From Pseudomonas sp. Irchel 3E13 (GTDB taxonomy: Bacteria; Pseudomonadota; Gammaproteobacteria; Pseudomonadales; Pseudomonadaceae): a stretch of 64,000 nt of DNA. Location of the stretch: contig NZ_FYDX01000024.1 of the NCBI RefSeq assembly GCF_900187455.1, positions 1-64,000 on the forward strand, in the 5' to 3' direction. Made by a program: the position numbers and the translations under genes. Of the stretch, positions 40,638-49,901 are shown one piece after another; the stretch's first letter is position 1; each line of letters opens with the position of its first letter. The notes under the pieces are model-generated. The model worked only from the letters and a program-made list of their open reading frames with translations, had not been told where the DNA came from and searched no databases.

Positions 40638-42743
40638 GTGAACCCGGTAATCAAGAAATTTCAGTTCGGTCAGTCGACCGTAACCCTCGAGACTGGCCGT
40701 ATCGCCCGTCAAGCATCCGGTGCCGTATTGGTCACCGTTGATAATGACGTCACCGTGCTGGTGACCGTGGTTGGCGCCAAGCACGCCGATCCGAGCAAGG
40801 GCTTCTTCCCGCTGTCCGTGCATTATCAGGAAAAGACCTACGCCGCCGGCAAGATCCCTGGTGGTTTCTTCAAGCGTGAAGGCCGTCCTTCCGAGAAAGA
40901 AACCCTGACTTCGCGTCTGATCGACCGTCCGATCCGTCCGCTGTTCCCCGAAGGCTTCATGAACGAAGTGCAGGTTGTCTGCACCGTCGTTTCCACCAGC
41001 AAGAAGACCGATCCGGACATCGCTGCGATGATCGGTACCTCGGCTGCCCTGGCCATCTCCGGCATCCCGTTCGAAGGCCCTATCGGTGCCGCGCGCGTTG
41101 CCTTCCACGAGAGCACCGGCTACCTGCTGAACCCGACCTACGAGCAACTGGCTGCCTCCAGCCTGGACATGGTCGTCGCCGGTACTTCCGACGCCGTTCT
41201 GATGGTTGAATCGGAAGCCAAAGAGCTGACCGAAGACCAGATGCTGGGTGCCGTGCTGTTTGCCCACGACGAATTCCAGGCAGTCATCCAGGCTGTCAAA
41301 GAGCTGGCCGCCGAAGCTGCCAAGCCAACTTGGGACTGGAAACCAGCCGTTGCCAACACCGAACTGCTGAACGCCATCCGCGCCGAATTCGGCGAAGCCG
41401 TTTCCCAGGGCTACACCATCACCGTCAAGGCCGACCGTTACGCTCGTCTGGGCGAACTGCGCGATCAGGCGATCGCCAAGTTCTCCGGTGAAGAAGGTCA
41501 GGCTTCGGCTGGCGAAGTCAAAGAAATCTTCGGCGAAATCGAATACCGCACCGTTCGCGAAAACATCGTCAACGGCAAGCCACGTATCGACGGTCGCGAC
41601 ACCAAGACCGTACGTCCGCTGAACATCGAAGTCGGTGTTCTGCCGAAGACTCACGGTTCCGCACTGTTCACCCGTGGCGAGACTCAGGCGCTGGTTGTTG
41701 CGACCCTCGGTACTGCCCGTGACGCACAGCTGCTGGACACCCTCGAAGGCGAGCGTAAAGACCCCTTCATGCTGCACTACAACTTCCCTCCGTTCTCGGT
41801 GGGCGAGTGTGGTCGCATGGGCGGTGCTGGTCGTCGTGAAATCGGTCACGGCCGTCTGGCCCGTCGTTCGGTTCAGGCCATGCTTCCAGCCGCTGACGCA
41901 TTCCCGTACACCATCCGCGTTGTGTCGGAAATCACCGAATCCAACGGTTCCAGCTCGATGGCATCGGTTTGCGGTGCTTCCCTGGCACTGATGGACGCCG
42001 GTGTACCGATGAAGGCTCCGGTTGCCGGTATCGCCATGGGTCTGGTTAAAGAAGGCGAGAAGTTCGCCATTCTGACCGACATCCTCGGTGACGAAGACCA
42101 CCTGGGCGACATGGACTTCAAGGTTGCCGGTACCTCCAAGGGTGTTACCGCGCTGCAGATGGACATCAAGATCAACGGCATCACCGAAGAGATCATGGAG
42201 ATCGCCCTGGGCCAAGCCCTGGAAGCGCGCCTGAACATCCTCGGTCAGATGAACCAGATCATCGGTCAGTCCCGTAGCGAGCTGTCGGAAAATGCTCCGA
42301 CCATGATCGCGATGAAGATCGACACCGACAAGATCCGTGACGTCATCGGTAAAGGCGGCGCGACCATCCGTGGTATCTGTGAAGAAACCAAGGCTTCGAT
42401 CGATATCGAAGACGACGGCTCGATCAAGATCTTCGGCGAAACCAAAGATGCAGCAGAAGCAGCGCGTCAGCGCGTTCTGAGCATCACTGCCGAAGCCGAG
42501 ATCGGCAAGATCTACGTCGGCAAGGTAGAGCGCATCGTCGACTTCGGCGCCTTCGTCAACATCCTGCCGGGCAAGGACGGTCTGGTTCACATCTCCATGC
42601 TGAGCGACGCTCGCGTAGAGAAAGTGACCGACATCCTGAAAGAAGGTCAGGAAGTTGAAGTTCTGGTGCTGGACGTGGACAACCGCGGTCGCATCAAGCT
42701 GTCGATCAAAGACGTTGCTGCAGCGAAGGCGTCGGGCGTTTAA
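40638..42743 (+). CDS. pnp: Polynucleotide phosphorylase
   Basis: This 701-residue 3'-5' phosphorolytic exoribonuclease is part of the RNA degradosome. Two RNase PH domains (about 10-215 and 310-545) are followed by KH (DKIRDVIGKGGATIRGI, about 560-576) and S1 (about 620-690). The GTG start at 40638 has an AAGGTAGGAAA site. Length is standard. Confidence 0.98.
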   Translation: MNPVIKKFQFGQSTVTLETGRIARQASGAVLVTVDNDVTVLVTVVGAKHADPSKGFFPLSVHYQEKTYAAGKIPGGFFKREGRPSEKETLTSRLIDRPIRPLFPEGFMNEVQVVCTVVSTSKKTDPDIAAMIGTSAALAISGIPFEGPIGAARVAFHESTGYLLNPTYEQLAASSLDMVVAGTSDAVLMVESEAKELTEDQMLGAVLFAHDEFQAVIQAVKELAAEAAKPTWDWKPAVANTELLNAIRAEFGEAVSQGYTITVKADRYARLGELRDQAIAKFSGEEGQASAGEVKEIFGEIEYRTVRENIVNGKPRIDGRDTKTVRPLNIEVGVLPKTHGSALFTRGETQALVVATLGTARDAQLLDTLEGERKDPFMLHYNFPPFSVGECGRMGGAGRREIGHGRLARRSVQAMLPAADAFPYTIRVVSEITESNGSSSMASVCGASLALMDAGVPMKAPVAGIAMGLVKEGEKFAILTDILGDEDHLGDMDFKVAGTSKGVTALQMDIKINGITEEIMEIALGQALEARLNILGQMNQIIGQSRSELSENAPTMIAMKIDTDKIRDVIGKGGATIRGICEETKASIDIEDDGSIKIFGETKDAAEAARQRVLSITAEAEIGKIYVGKVERIVDFGAFVNILPGKDGLVHISMLSDARVEKVTDILKEGQEVEVLVLDVDNRGRIKLSIKDVAAAKASGV

Positions 42744-42756
42744 CTCCCGGCTTTCG

Positions 42757-42786
42757 AAAAAGGACCCTCCGGGGTCCTTTTTTTAT
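42757..42786 (+). terminator. Terminator after pnp
   Basis: AAAAAGGACCC (42757-42767) and GGGTCCTTTTT (42772-42782) around TCCG, continued by more T; ends the nusA-pnp run. Confidence 0.95.
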
Positions 42787-42804
42787 GCGCGCGAATTGAT
42801 GGGA

Positions 42805-42851
42805 CAACTTGCATCTTGCATGCGCAATAACGCGGCAACTTGCAATTTGCA
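42805..42851. repeat. Paired 16-base direct repeats before the BON-domain gene
   Basis: CAACTTGCATCTTGCA (42805-42820) and CAACTTGCAATTTGCA (42836-42851) match at 14 of 16 positions and are 31 bases apart, about three helical turns. The second contains the odd palindrome TGCAATTTGCA. This looks like a two-site operator for an unidentified regulator. Confidence 0.45.
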
Positions 42852-42947
42852 CGATCCCGGCATTTTCGTATTTACGTAAGTTACTGTTTCTAAACGATTT
42901 TTAAGATATCAAAAACTGGCACAGCGTCTGCAATGTAAGGATTACAC

Positions 42948-42973
42948 CTGCCACCAGGACCTTTCGGTGGCAG
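42948..42973 (+). promoter_or_regulatory. Leader hairpin of the BON-domain gene
   Basis: CTGCCACC (42948-42955) pairs perfectly with GGTGGCAG (42966-42973); the ten-base loop contains AGGA. It lies about 27 bases before the start codon and may control translation or stabilise the mRNA. Confidence 0.45.
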
Positions 42974-43000
42974 ATTTCTCGAAAAACAGGAGTGTCTCGT

Positions 43001-43354
43001 ATGAAGAAGTTCGCTATTGCTGCTGCCACCGCTACTGCCCTGACTCTGACCATGGCCAACGTAGCGTTCGCCCAACAGCCAACCACCCAGGCGCCACTGA
43101 CTCTTGCGGCCGGTGAAGTGACCAAGGCCAAGGAAGCCACTTCCGACACCTGGATCACCACCAAGGTAAAAGCTGATCTGGTTACCGAGAAAGGTATTCC
43201 TGGTACCGACATCAAAGTCGAAACCAACAAAGGCGTAGTGTCGCTGTCGTCCGACGTGGCAGTGTCCTCGTCGCAGAAAGACATGGCAGTTGCCATCGCC
43301 AAGAAAATCAAAGGCGTACAGGCCGTATCGGCTGATGGCCTGAAAACCAACTGA
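43001..43354 (+). CDS. BON-domain periplasmic protein (OsmY-like)
   Basis: This 117-residue protein has a signal peptide (MKKFAIAAATATALTLTMANVAFA, about 24 residues) and one BON domain (about 45-115, DTWITTKVKADLVTEKGIPG, then TNKGVVSLSSDV and KKIKGVQAV). Such proteins are exported and often respond to osmotic or envelope stress; a lipid-binding role is proposed for the domain. The ATG at 43001 has an AGGAGTG site. It stands alone between pnp and the DUF748 gene, with its own terminator. Confidence 0.9.
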   Translation: MKKFAIAAATATALTLTMANVAFAQQPTTQAPLTLAAGEVTKAKEATSDTWITTKVKADLVTEKGIPGTDIKVETNKGVVSLSSDVAVSSSQKDMAVAIAKKIKGVQAVSADGLKTN

Positions 43355-43418
43355 TTGGTTCGTCCCGCTCGCTGACCCTGACGGTTCATGCGACAGCCCA
43401 AAAGGATTTGGGCGCACG

Positions 43419-43447
43419 GAGCCCCGGCAATGCCGGGGCTCTTTTTT
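43419..43447 (+). terminator. Terminator after the BON-domain gene
   Basis: GAGCCCCGGCA (43419-43429) and TGCCGGGGCTC (43431-43441) form a long stem, followed by six T. Confidence 0.95.
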
Positions 43448-43459
43448 GTCGGTCGAAAA

Positions 43460-46411
43460 CTACTCGGCGTCGAGGTGCAGAGGTGAGATCACCCGGCCAT
43501 CGGACTCGGCCTGGCCCAGGCTGGCATCGACGAAGTAGACCCGCTCGTCTTCCAGCTTGCCCTTGTCCACCAGGTAATCCTTGATGCTGCTGGCCCTTGC
43601 CTGGCCGAGCTGACGCAGCAGTACAGCGCTCTCCGCCCAGGTCTTGAGCACGGCATCACGCATCTGGCCGACACGCTGCTCTGTGTCCAGTTGCTCCCAC
43701 TCCACGGGCGGTTGCTGCTTGAGACGGGTGCGGTAGATGCCTTCAAGCATCGCCGGCTTATCGCCTTCCGGCACCTGCAGCATCGACGCCTGGGCCGGGA
43801 CTTTGTCGCCGCGGCGCTGGAGGATCTTGTAGTAGGTGCTCTGGTATTCACGCTCCAGTCGTTGCTGGGCAATCAATGGGCCGTCGCTGCTCTGGGCGCT
43901 GGTGCCTTCGATTTCCAGGCGCAGGGCGGGGCGTTCTTTCAGGGCAGCGGACAGCTTGTCCAGGGCACCCTGGGCATCAGTGCTCAGATCGCTGGAGCCG
44001 GGGGCGAAGGCGACGTTGCCGAGATCCTCGGAGCCGCCACCGGCAATCAGCCCACCGATGAACTTGAACGGCGCCTGCGCCGCGCGCAGCACCAGATTGC
44101 GCAAGGTTTGCCAAACGATCGGCATGACGCTGAACTGCGGGTTGTTCAGGTCCCCGGTGACCGGCAACTCGATGGAAATCTTGCCCTCGGTGTCCTTGAG
44201 TAGTGCCACCGCAAGGCGGATCGGCAGGTCCACGGCATCCGGGCTGTCGACCTTCTCGCCCAGTTGCAACTGCTCCACCACCACCTTGTTCTCGGCCTTG
44301 AGCTGGCCGTTGGTAATCACATAGTGCAGGTCGAGATTCAGCCGGCCCTTGCGGATGCGGAAACCGGCGAACTTGCCGGAATAGGGTGTCAACGTGGTGA
44401 GCTCGACCCGGCGGAAGCTGGTGGCGATATCAAGGCTGGCCATCGGATTGAACGGGTTGAGCGCGCCCTTGATGATGACTGGCGCGTAACGGTCGACCTT
44501 GCCTTTCACGTCGACCTTGGCCGGCTTCGGCTGGCGATTGTCGATGGTGCCGATCTGGCCGTTGAGCTGCTGGACCGCCGTGGCGAAGTTGGGCGTGAGG
44601 CTGAAGTCGGCGAAGTTGGCCGAGCCGTCGTTGATGTCGATCTGACCGATATGCACGCCCAGAGGCTTGTCGTTGCCCGGCGCGGCTTTGGCCTGGCTTT
44701 TCGCGCCGCTGTCGGCAGGTTGCGGGATCAACAGGTCGTCGACGTTGGTGGTGCGGTCCTCGTTGATCATGAAGCGCGCGTAAGGCTGGAGCAGATTGAC
44801 CTTGGCGATGCTCAGGGCATCACCGTGACGGTATTCGATGCCGTCCAGATCGAGTTGCTGCCATTTGACGAAGTCGCGGTTCTTGATGGTGTCCAGGGTG
44901 TGCAACTGGTTGACCCGGGCCTTGCCCGTAATGGCAAAGGCCAGTGGCTCGGTGCTCTTGAGGTCGACATTAAGGTCGCTGCCGAGCATGCCGCTACGCA
45001 GTTCCAGGCGAATGAACGGGCTGATGTAGGCCTGGGCAATACGCAAGTCGATGTCTTGGGTGCTGACCTTGAGCTTCGCCGTGACCGGCGCCAGGTTGAC
45101 CTCGCCGGACGCCTGCAGCTTGCCCTGTTTGCCGACGCCGCTGTCGAGCTTGAGGGTAAAGGGCGATTTGTTCAGGCTGTCGAAATTCTGCAGATCAACG
45201 TTGATCGGGCCGACATCAAGGGCGACGGCTTCCTTTTGCGTGCGATCGGCCAGATGCACCTGATAGTTGCGCAACTGGGTGTCGCGCAACAGCACTTGCC
45301 ATGGCTTGCCGGGAGCATCCTGCGCGGCTTTTTCCTTGGCGGAAGGCTCAGCGGTGGCTGGCTCGGCTTTCTCCTTGGGAGTGGCCTTGGCTGGTTGGCT
45401 AGCGAACAGTTTCTGCCAATCCAGTTGCCCGTCGGCTTCAAGAGCTGCCCAGGTTTCCAACTGTTCGCTGCGAATCTTGCCGACGGTCACCAACTGCTTC
45501 GCCAGGTCTACCGAGCTTTCCGACACGTCCAGCCTGGCCAGGCGCACCAGCGGGCGACCATCGGGGGCCTTGATCGCAAAGGACGCGATGCTCAGCGCGG
45601 TGTTGTCCAGCAGAAGCTCGGTCTCCTTGGCCAGGCTGATGCTGTAGTCGGTCTGCAGGTTGTACACGCCGTTTTCCAGCACCAGCGGAACGGCGTCACG
45701 CACATAAGGCCAGAACGCCTTCATTTTCCCGTCGGTGATTTTCAGCGTGCCCTTGGAGGCGATCGGCGACAGGCTGAACGTGCCGCTCCAGTCGATGTGT
45801 CCACCGTTCGGACCGGCCGCCACCAGGGTCATGTCGGTGTTGTCGTCGGGCAGGGTGCTGAGGTTTTTCAGCTCCAGGTTCATCGAGTCGTAGAGGAATT
45901 CGATTGGCTCGCTTGGGCGGTCATCCTGGAAGTGCAGGTAGCCGTCGCTCAGGCGGATGCTGCCGATGCGCAGCGGGAACGGATCGCTGGCCGGCGCTTC
46001 GGGCTTCGCCTCGCTCGGCGGCAGCTTGAACAGCTGGGTCAGGTTCAGGCTGCCGTCCTTGGCGAACAACAGCTCGGTGCGCGGTTTGACCAGTTCGACG
46101 CTGTCCAGGTGCAGGGCGCCGCTCCACAGGCTGTCCAGTTGCAGATTGGCGTACAGGCGTTCGAAGCCGATCTGCTCCTTGCCCGGGTCACCGATCTGCA
46201 GGCCCCAGACCGTCAGTTCCAGGCTGAACGGGTTGAGTTCGATGCGCTGCAACTGTGCCGGTACGGTGGCGTATTGGGCCAGTTGCTGGTTGGCAATGCG
46301 AAGGGCGACGCCGGGAAGGATGAAGAAGCCAAGAAGGCTGTACAGGGCGAGGGCGGCCAGCAGGGCGCCGAGGGCGCGGGTCAATCCTTTGGACATGTGC
46401 GGCATCTGCAT
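43460..46411 (-). CDS. DUF748 / AsmA-like envelope protein
   Basis: This 983-residue protein starts with one transmembrane anchor (about 15-38, ALGALLAALALYSLLGFFILPG) and continues into a long periplasmic region with repeated beta-strand patterns (LDSVELVKPRTELL, IDWSGTFSL, PVTGDLNNPQFSV), typical of DUF748 and the AsmA-like group that bridges inner and outer membranes. About residues 335-365 are a Lys/Glu/Ala/Pro-rich insert. The C-terminus (from about 815, NVAFAPGSSDLSTDAQGALDKL) resembles an OmpA-like segment. AsmA relatives act in phospholipid transport or envelope homeostasis; the role of this member is not known. The exact start is uncertain (ATG at 46411, 46405 or 46396). Confidence 0.88.
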   Translation of the reverse strand: MQMPHMSKGLTRALGALLAALALYSLLGFFILPGVALRIANQQLAQYATVPAQLQRIELNPFSLELTVWGLQIGDPGKEQIGFERLYANLQLDSLWSGALHLDSVELVKPRTELLFAKDGSLNLTQLFKLPPSEAKPEAPASDPFPLRIGSIRLSDGYLHFQDDRPSEPIEFLYDSMNLELKNLSTLPDDNTDMTLVAAGPNGGHIDWSGTFSLSPIASKGTLKITDGKMKAFWPYVRDAVPLVLENGVYNLQTDYSISLAKETELLLDNTALSIASFAIKAPDGRPLVRLARLDVSESSVDLAKQLVTVGKIRSEQLETWAALEADGQLDWQKLFASQPAKATPKEKAEPATAEPSAKEKAAQDAPGKPWQVLLRDTQLRNYQVHLADRTQKEAVALDVGPINVDLQNFDSLNKSPFTLKLDSGVGKQGKLQASGEVNLAPVTAKLKVSTQDIDLRIAQAYISPFIRLELRSGMLGSDLNVDLKSTEPLAFAITGKARVNQLHTLDTIKNRDFVKWQQLDLDGIEYRHGDALSIAKVNLLQPYARFMINEDRTTNVDDLLIPQPADSGAKSQAKAAPGNDKPLGVHIGQIDINDGSANFADFSLTPNFATAVQQLNGQIGTIDNRQPKPAKVDVKGKVDRYAPVIIKGALNPFNPMASLDIATSFRRVELTTLTPYSGKFAGFRIRKGRLNLDLHYVITNGQLKAENKVVVEQLQLGEKVDSPDAVDLPIRLAVALLKDTEGKISIELPVTGDLNNPQFSVMPIVWQTLRNLVLRAAQAPFKFIGGLIAGGGSEDLGNVAFAPGSSDLSTDAQGALDKLSAALKERPALRLEIEGTSAQSSDGPLIAQQRLEREYQSTYYKILQRRGDKVPAQASMLQVPEGDKPAMLEGIYRTRLKQQPPVEWEQLDTEQRVGQMRDAVLKTWAESAVLLRQLGQARASSIKDYLVDKGKLEDERVYFVDASLGQAESDGRVISPLHLDAE

Positions 46412-46495
46412 AGGAAGCGGGACGCTTAGAGTATGGCACGTTAATCGAGTTCCGGCGGTTGCCGGGAAAACCCGACAGCCCCCGGTCTGCGTGCC

Positions 46496-47512
46496 CTACA
46501 GATGCAGCACCAATGTCTTCAGCGGCGGGCGGCCATCGTGCGAAGGGAAGTCCGCGGCCGGGCTGATCACCTGCCACTCGCGCACCGGGCGACCGGCTTT
46601 CTCCGCGCAGCGCAGCACCTGTTCGCGCCAGTCGTCCATGTCGACCCGGGCCAGGTTGTTGTTGCAGATCAGCACGCCGTCTTCGGCGGTGGTCAGCAAG
46701 GCCGGTTTGAGCAGGCTTTGGTAATCGCGCAGCAGGTCAACCGTGCCGAACGCGCTTTTGGCCCAGGCCGGCGGATCGAGAAATACCAGGTCGAACTGCC
46801 GGGCTTCCAGGCGCACATAGGACGGCAGCTTCTGCCCGCGCCGCTGGCTGATGGGCAGCCCGGCCAGTTGGCGGATTGCCGGGAAGTAGTCGGACTGGAT
46901 GAAGTCCATCGGTGCCAGTTGCGGATTGAGCGCACCGTTCTCGCGACCGACAGCCAGGTTGCCTTCGGCGAAATCGAGGTTGCACACCTCGCTTGCACCG
47001 CCGGCTGCCGCGCTCAGGCCGACCCCACAGGTGTAGGAAAAGAGGTTGAGCACACTTTTGCCGGCGCTGTGCTGCTTGACCCAGCCACGGGCATTGCGCA
47101 GGTCGAGGAACAGCAGGGGATCCTGCCCGGCATGACGGCCGCGCACTCGGTAATTCAGCCCCCACTCATGGCCGACGGTGTCCTCCAACGCTTCCTCGGT
47201 CGCTTGGTACACCGTGTCCTGACGGTCGATTCGGCTGTTGCCCCGCGAGCGGTCGTTGTAGACCAGTTGCAGCGGTTGTCCGAGGCTTTGCTCGATGCTG
47301 GCGTGCAGGTCCAGCAGGGCGTCGCGTTCCAGTGTCTGGTGAAAGCTCTGCACCATGAGTTGCGGGCCGTAGCGGTCGGCGGTCAGGCCGGGCACGCCTT
47401 CCTGGCTGCCATGGAACAGGCGGTAACAGTCGGTGCCTTGGGCATGCAGTTCAGCGAGAAGGGGTTGGCGACTATCGAGGGCGGCGCGCAGCGCCTGATT
47501 CAAGGAGGACAT
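46496..47512 (-). CDS. Class I SAM-dependent methyltransferase, rRNA type
   Basis: This 338-residue protein resembles the RlmI/RlmK-type enzymes that methylate cytosine in rRNA. An N-terminal region (about 1-130, with LTADRYG and GNSRIDRQ) precedes the Rossmann domain with VLNLFSYTCGVGLSAAAGGA (motif I, about 155-174) and LVFLDPPAWAKSAFG (motif IV, about 245-259). The substrate is not known from sequence. I set the start at ATG 47512 with an AAGGAGG site; the frame is open to 47659. Confidence 0.85.
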   Translation of the reverse strand: MSSLNQALRAALDSRQPLLAELHAQGTDCYRLFHGSQEGVPGLTADRYGPQLMVQSFHQTLERDALLDLHASIEQSLGQPLQLVYNDRSRGNSRIDRQDTVYQATEEALEDTVGHEWGLNYRVRGRHAGQDPLLFLDLRNARGWVKQHSAGKSVLNLFSYTCGVGLSAAAGGASEVCNLDFAEGNLAVGRENGALNPQLAPMDFIQSDYFPAIRQLAGLPISQRRGQKLPSYVRLEARQFDLVFLDPPAWAKSAFGTVDLLRDYQSLLKPALLTTAEDGVLICNNNLARVDMDDWREQVLRCAEKAGRPVREWQVISPAADFPSHDGRPPLKTLVLHL

Positions 47513-47588
47513 GCACGGGGCCTTGGTTGCGGGCGTGCAGTTTACCGTCGGGGCGGAGGAGGGGCCAGCGCGGCCCCTCCCGTGTCGA

Positions 47589-48767
<1,179 letters not shown>

Positions 48768-48902
48768 GCGCGGGTCCTCATTATTGTTGGATTTAGCGTG
48801 GGAACGCTGAAGCTTCTGTGGCTTCGATCGGGCGACATAGTGGCATAGATGGCGGTGGATTGGAGATGTCCGGTGCCGAGGCCCTCAAGCGTAGCGCCGG
48901 GC

Positions 48903-49772
48903 TTAACTGATCCCCATCCGCCGCCGTGCCCGGTGCGCCGATCCATCGCGCATCGCCCAGCGCAGCACCGGGGCCACCGTATTGATGCCCAGTCCGACCG
49001 CTCGCTGTTTCAGCGCTCCTTGCCTGAGCGCGAGCATGTCCGCGGCCCAGTCCGGCAGCAGCCCAATCCCGGCCTGCATCATCAGGCTGCCGACCGGCTT
49101 GGCCAGACGGCTCGGCGCCGGGGCGTCGAGCAGGACGCGGAGCACTTCGCGGCTGCGTTCATCACACTGGAGTTGCGGGCGCATGCGTCGCAGGTAGTCC
49201 GCGACTTCCTGGCGGGAGCGCGGCACATCGCGAGCACCGAGGCGTTCGGCGATCAGGGCGATTTCGTTGTAATAGGCGTCCTGCGCCGCGTCGCTCAAGT
49301 GCGGGTTGCGGTAGCGCAGGTGAGCGGCGAGGAAGCTGCTCACTTCGGCGACATGCACCCAGGTCAGCAGGTCCGGGTCACTGGCGGCATACGGGCGACC
49401 ATCTGCGGCGGTGCCGACGACCTGCAGGTGGATGGTGCGTACCCGCTCGATCAGCCAGTTGGCGTCGCGGGTCGAGCCGAAAGTGGTACCGGAGATGAAC
49501 TGGCTGGTGCGGCGCAGGCGGCCGAGCATGTCCTCGCGGAAGTTGGAGTGATCCCAGACGCCTGCCAGCGCCAGCGGGTGCAGGACCTGCAGCATCAGGG
49601 CGCTGATGCCACCGACCAGCATGCTGGGAAAGTCGCCGTGCACTTGCCAGCACACGCTTTGCGGGCCGAACAGGCCGGGGTCGCCCTTGGGGTTTTCCAG
49701 GTCGAGCTGGCCGAGGGCGAGGCCGGTGAGGCTCATGACTTGGGTTTCGATACGGCGGCGAAGGGGTTCCAT
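48903..49772 (-). CDS. MpaB-like oxygenase (DUF2236)
   Basis: This 289-residue protein belongs to the DUF2236 family, related to latex-clearing protein and fungal MpaB, haem-dependent oxygenases. The family regions LVGGISALMLQVLHPLALAGVWDHSNF, RTSQFISGTTFGS and DLLTWVHVAEVSSFLAAHLRY are present; the histidines in LHP, WDHSN and WVHVA are candidate haem ligands. The substrate is unknown. A REP doublet separates it from acs. Confidence 0.8.
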   Translation of the reverse strand: MEPLRRRIETQVMSLTGLALGQLDLENPKGDPGLFGPQSVCWQVHGDFPSMLVGGISALMLQVLHPLALAGVWDHSNFREDMLGRLRRTSQFISGTTFGSTRDANWLIERVRTIHLQVVGTAADGRPYAASDPDLLTWVHVAEVSSFLAAHLRYRNPHLSDAAQDAYYNEIALIAERLGARDVPRSRQEVADYLRRMRPQLQCDERSREVLRVLLDAPAPSRLAKPVGSLMMQAGIGLLPDWAADMLALRQGALKQRAVGLGINTVAPVLRWAMRDGSAHRARRRMGIS

Positions 49773-49819
49773 GGGGGCCTTGATGTCGGTTTCCGAAGCG
49801 TGGGGGCGCTGTGCAGCCT

Positions 49820-49874
49820 TATCGCGAGCAAGCTCGCTCCTACGGGCATTGTAGGAGCGAGCTTGCTCGCGATA
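49820..49874. repeat. REP doublet (REPIN-like)
   Basis: Two perfect 24-base arms (49820-49843 and 49851-49874) in opposite orientation are separated by GGGCATT. The motif CGCGAGCAAGCTCGCTCCTAC is the common Pseudomonas REP core. Such doublets are mobilised by a RAYT transposase elsewhere in the genome. It sits between acs and the MpaB-like gene. Confidence 0.92.
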
Positions 49875-49901
49875 GGTCCCCCAATCCAGGGAAACGTTCT
49901 A

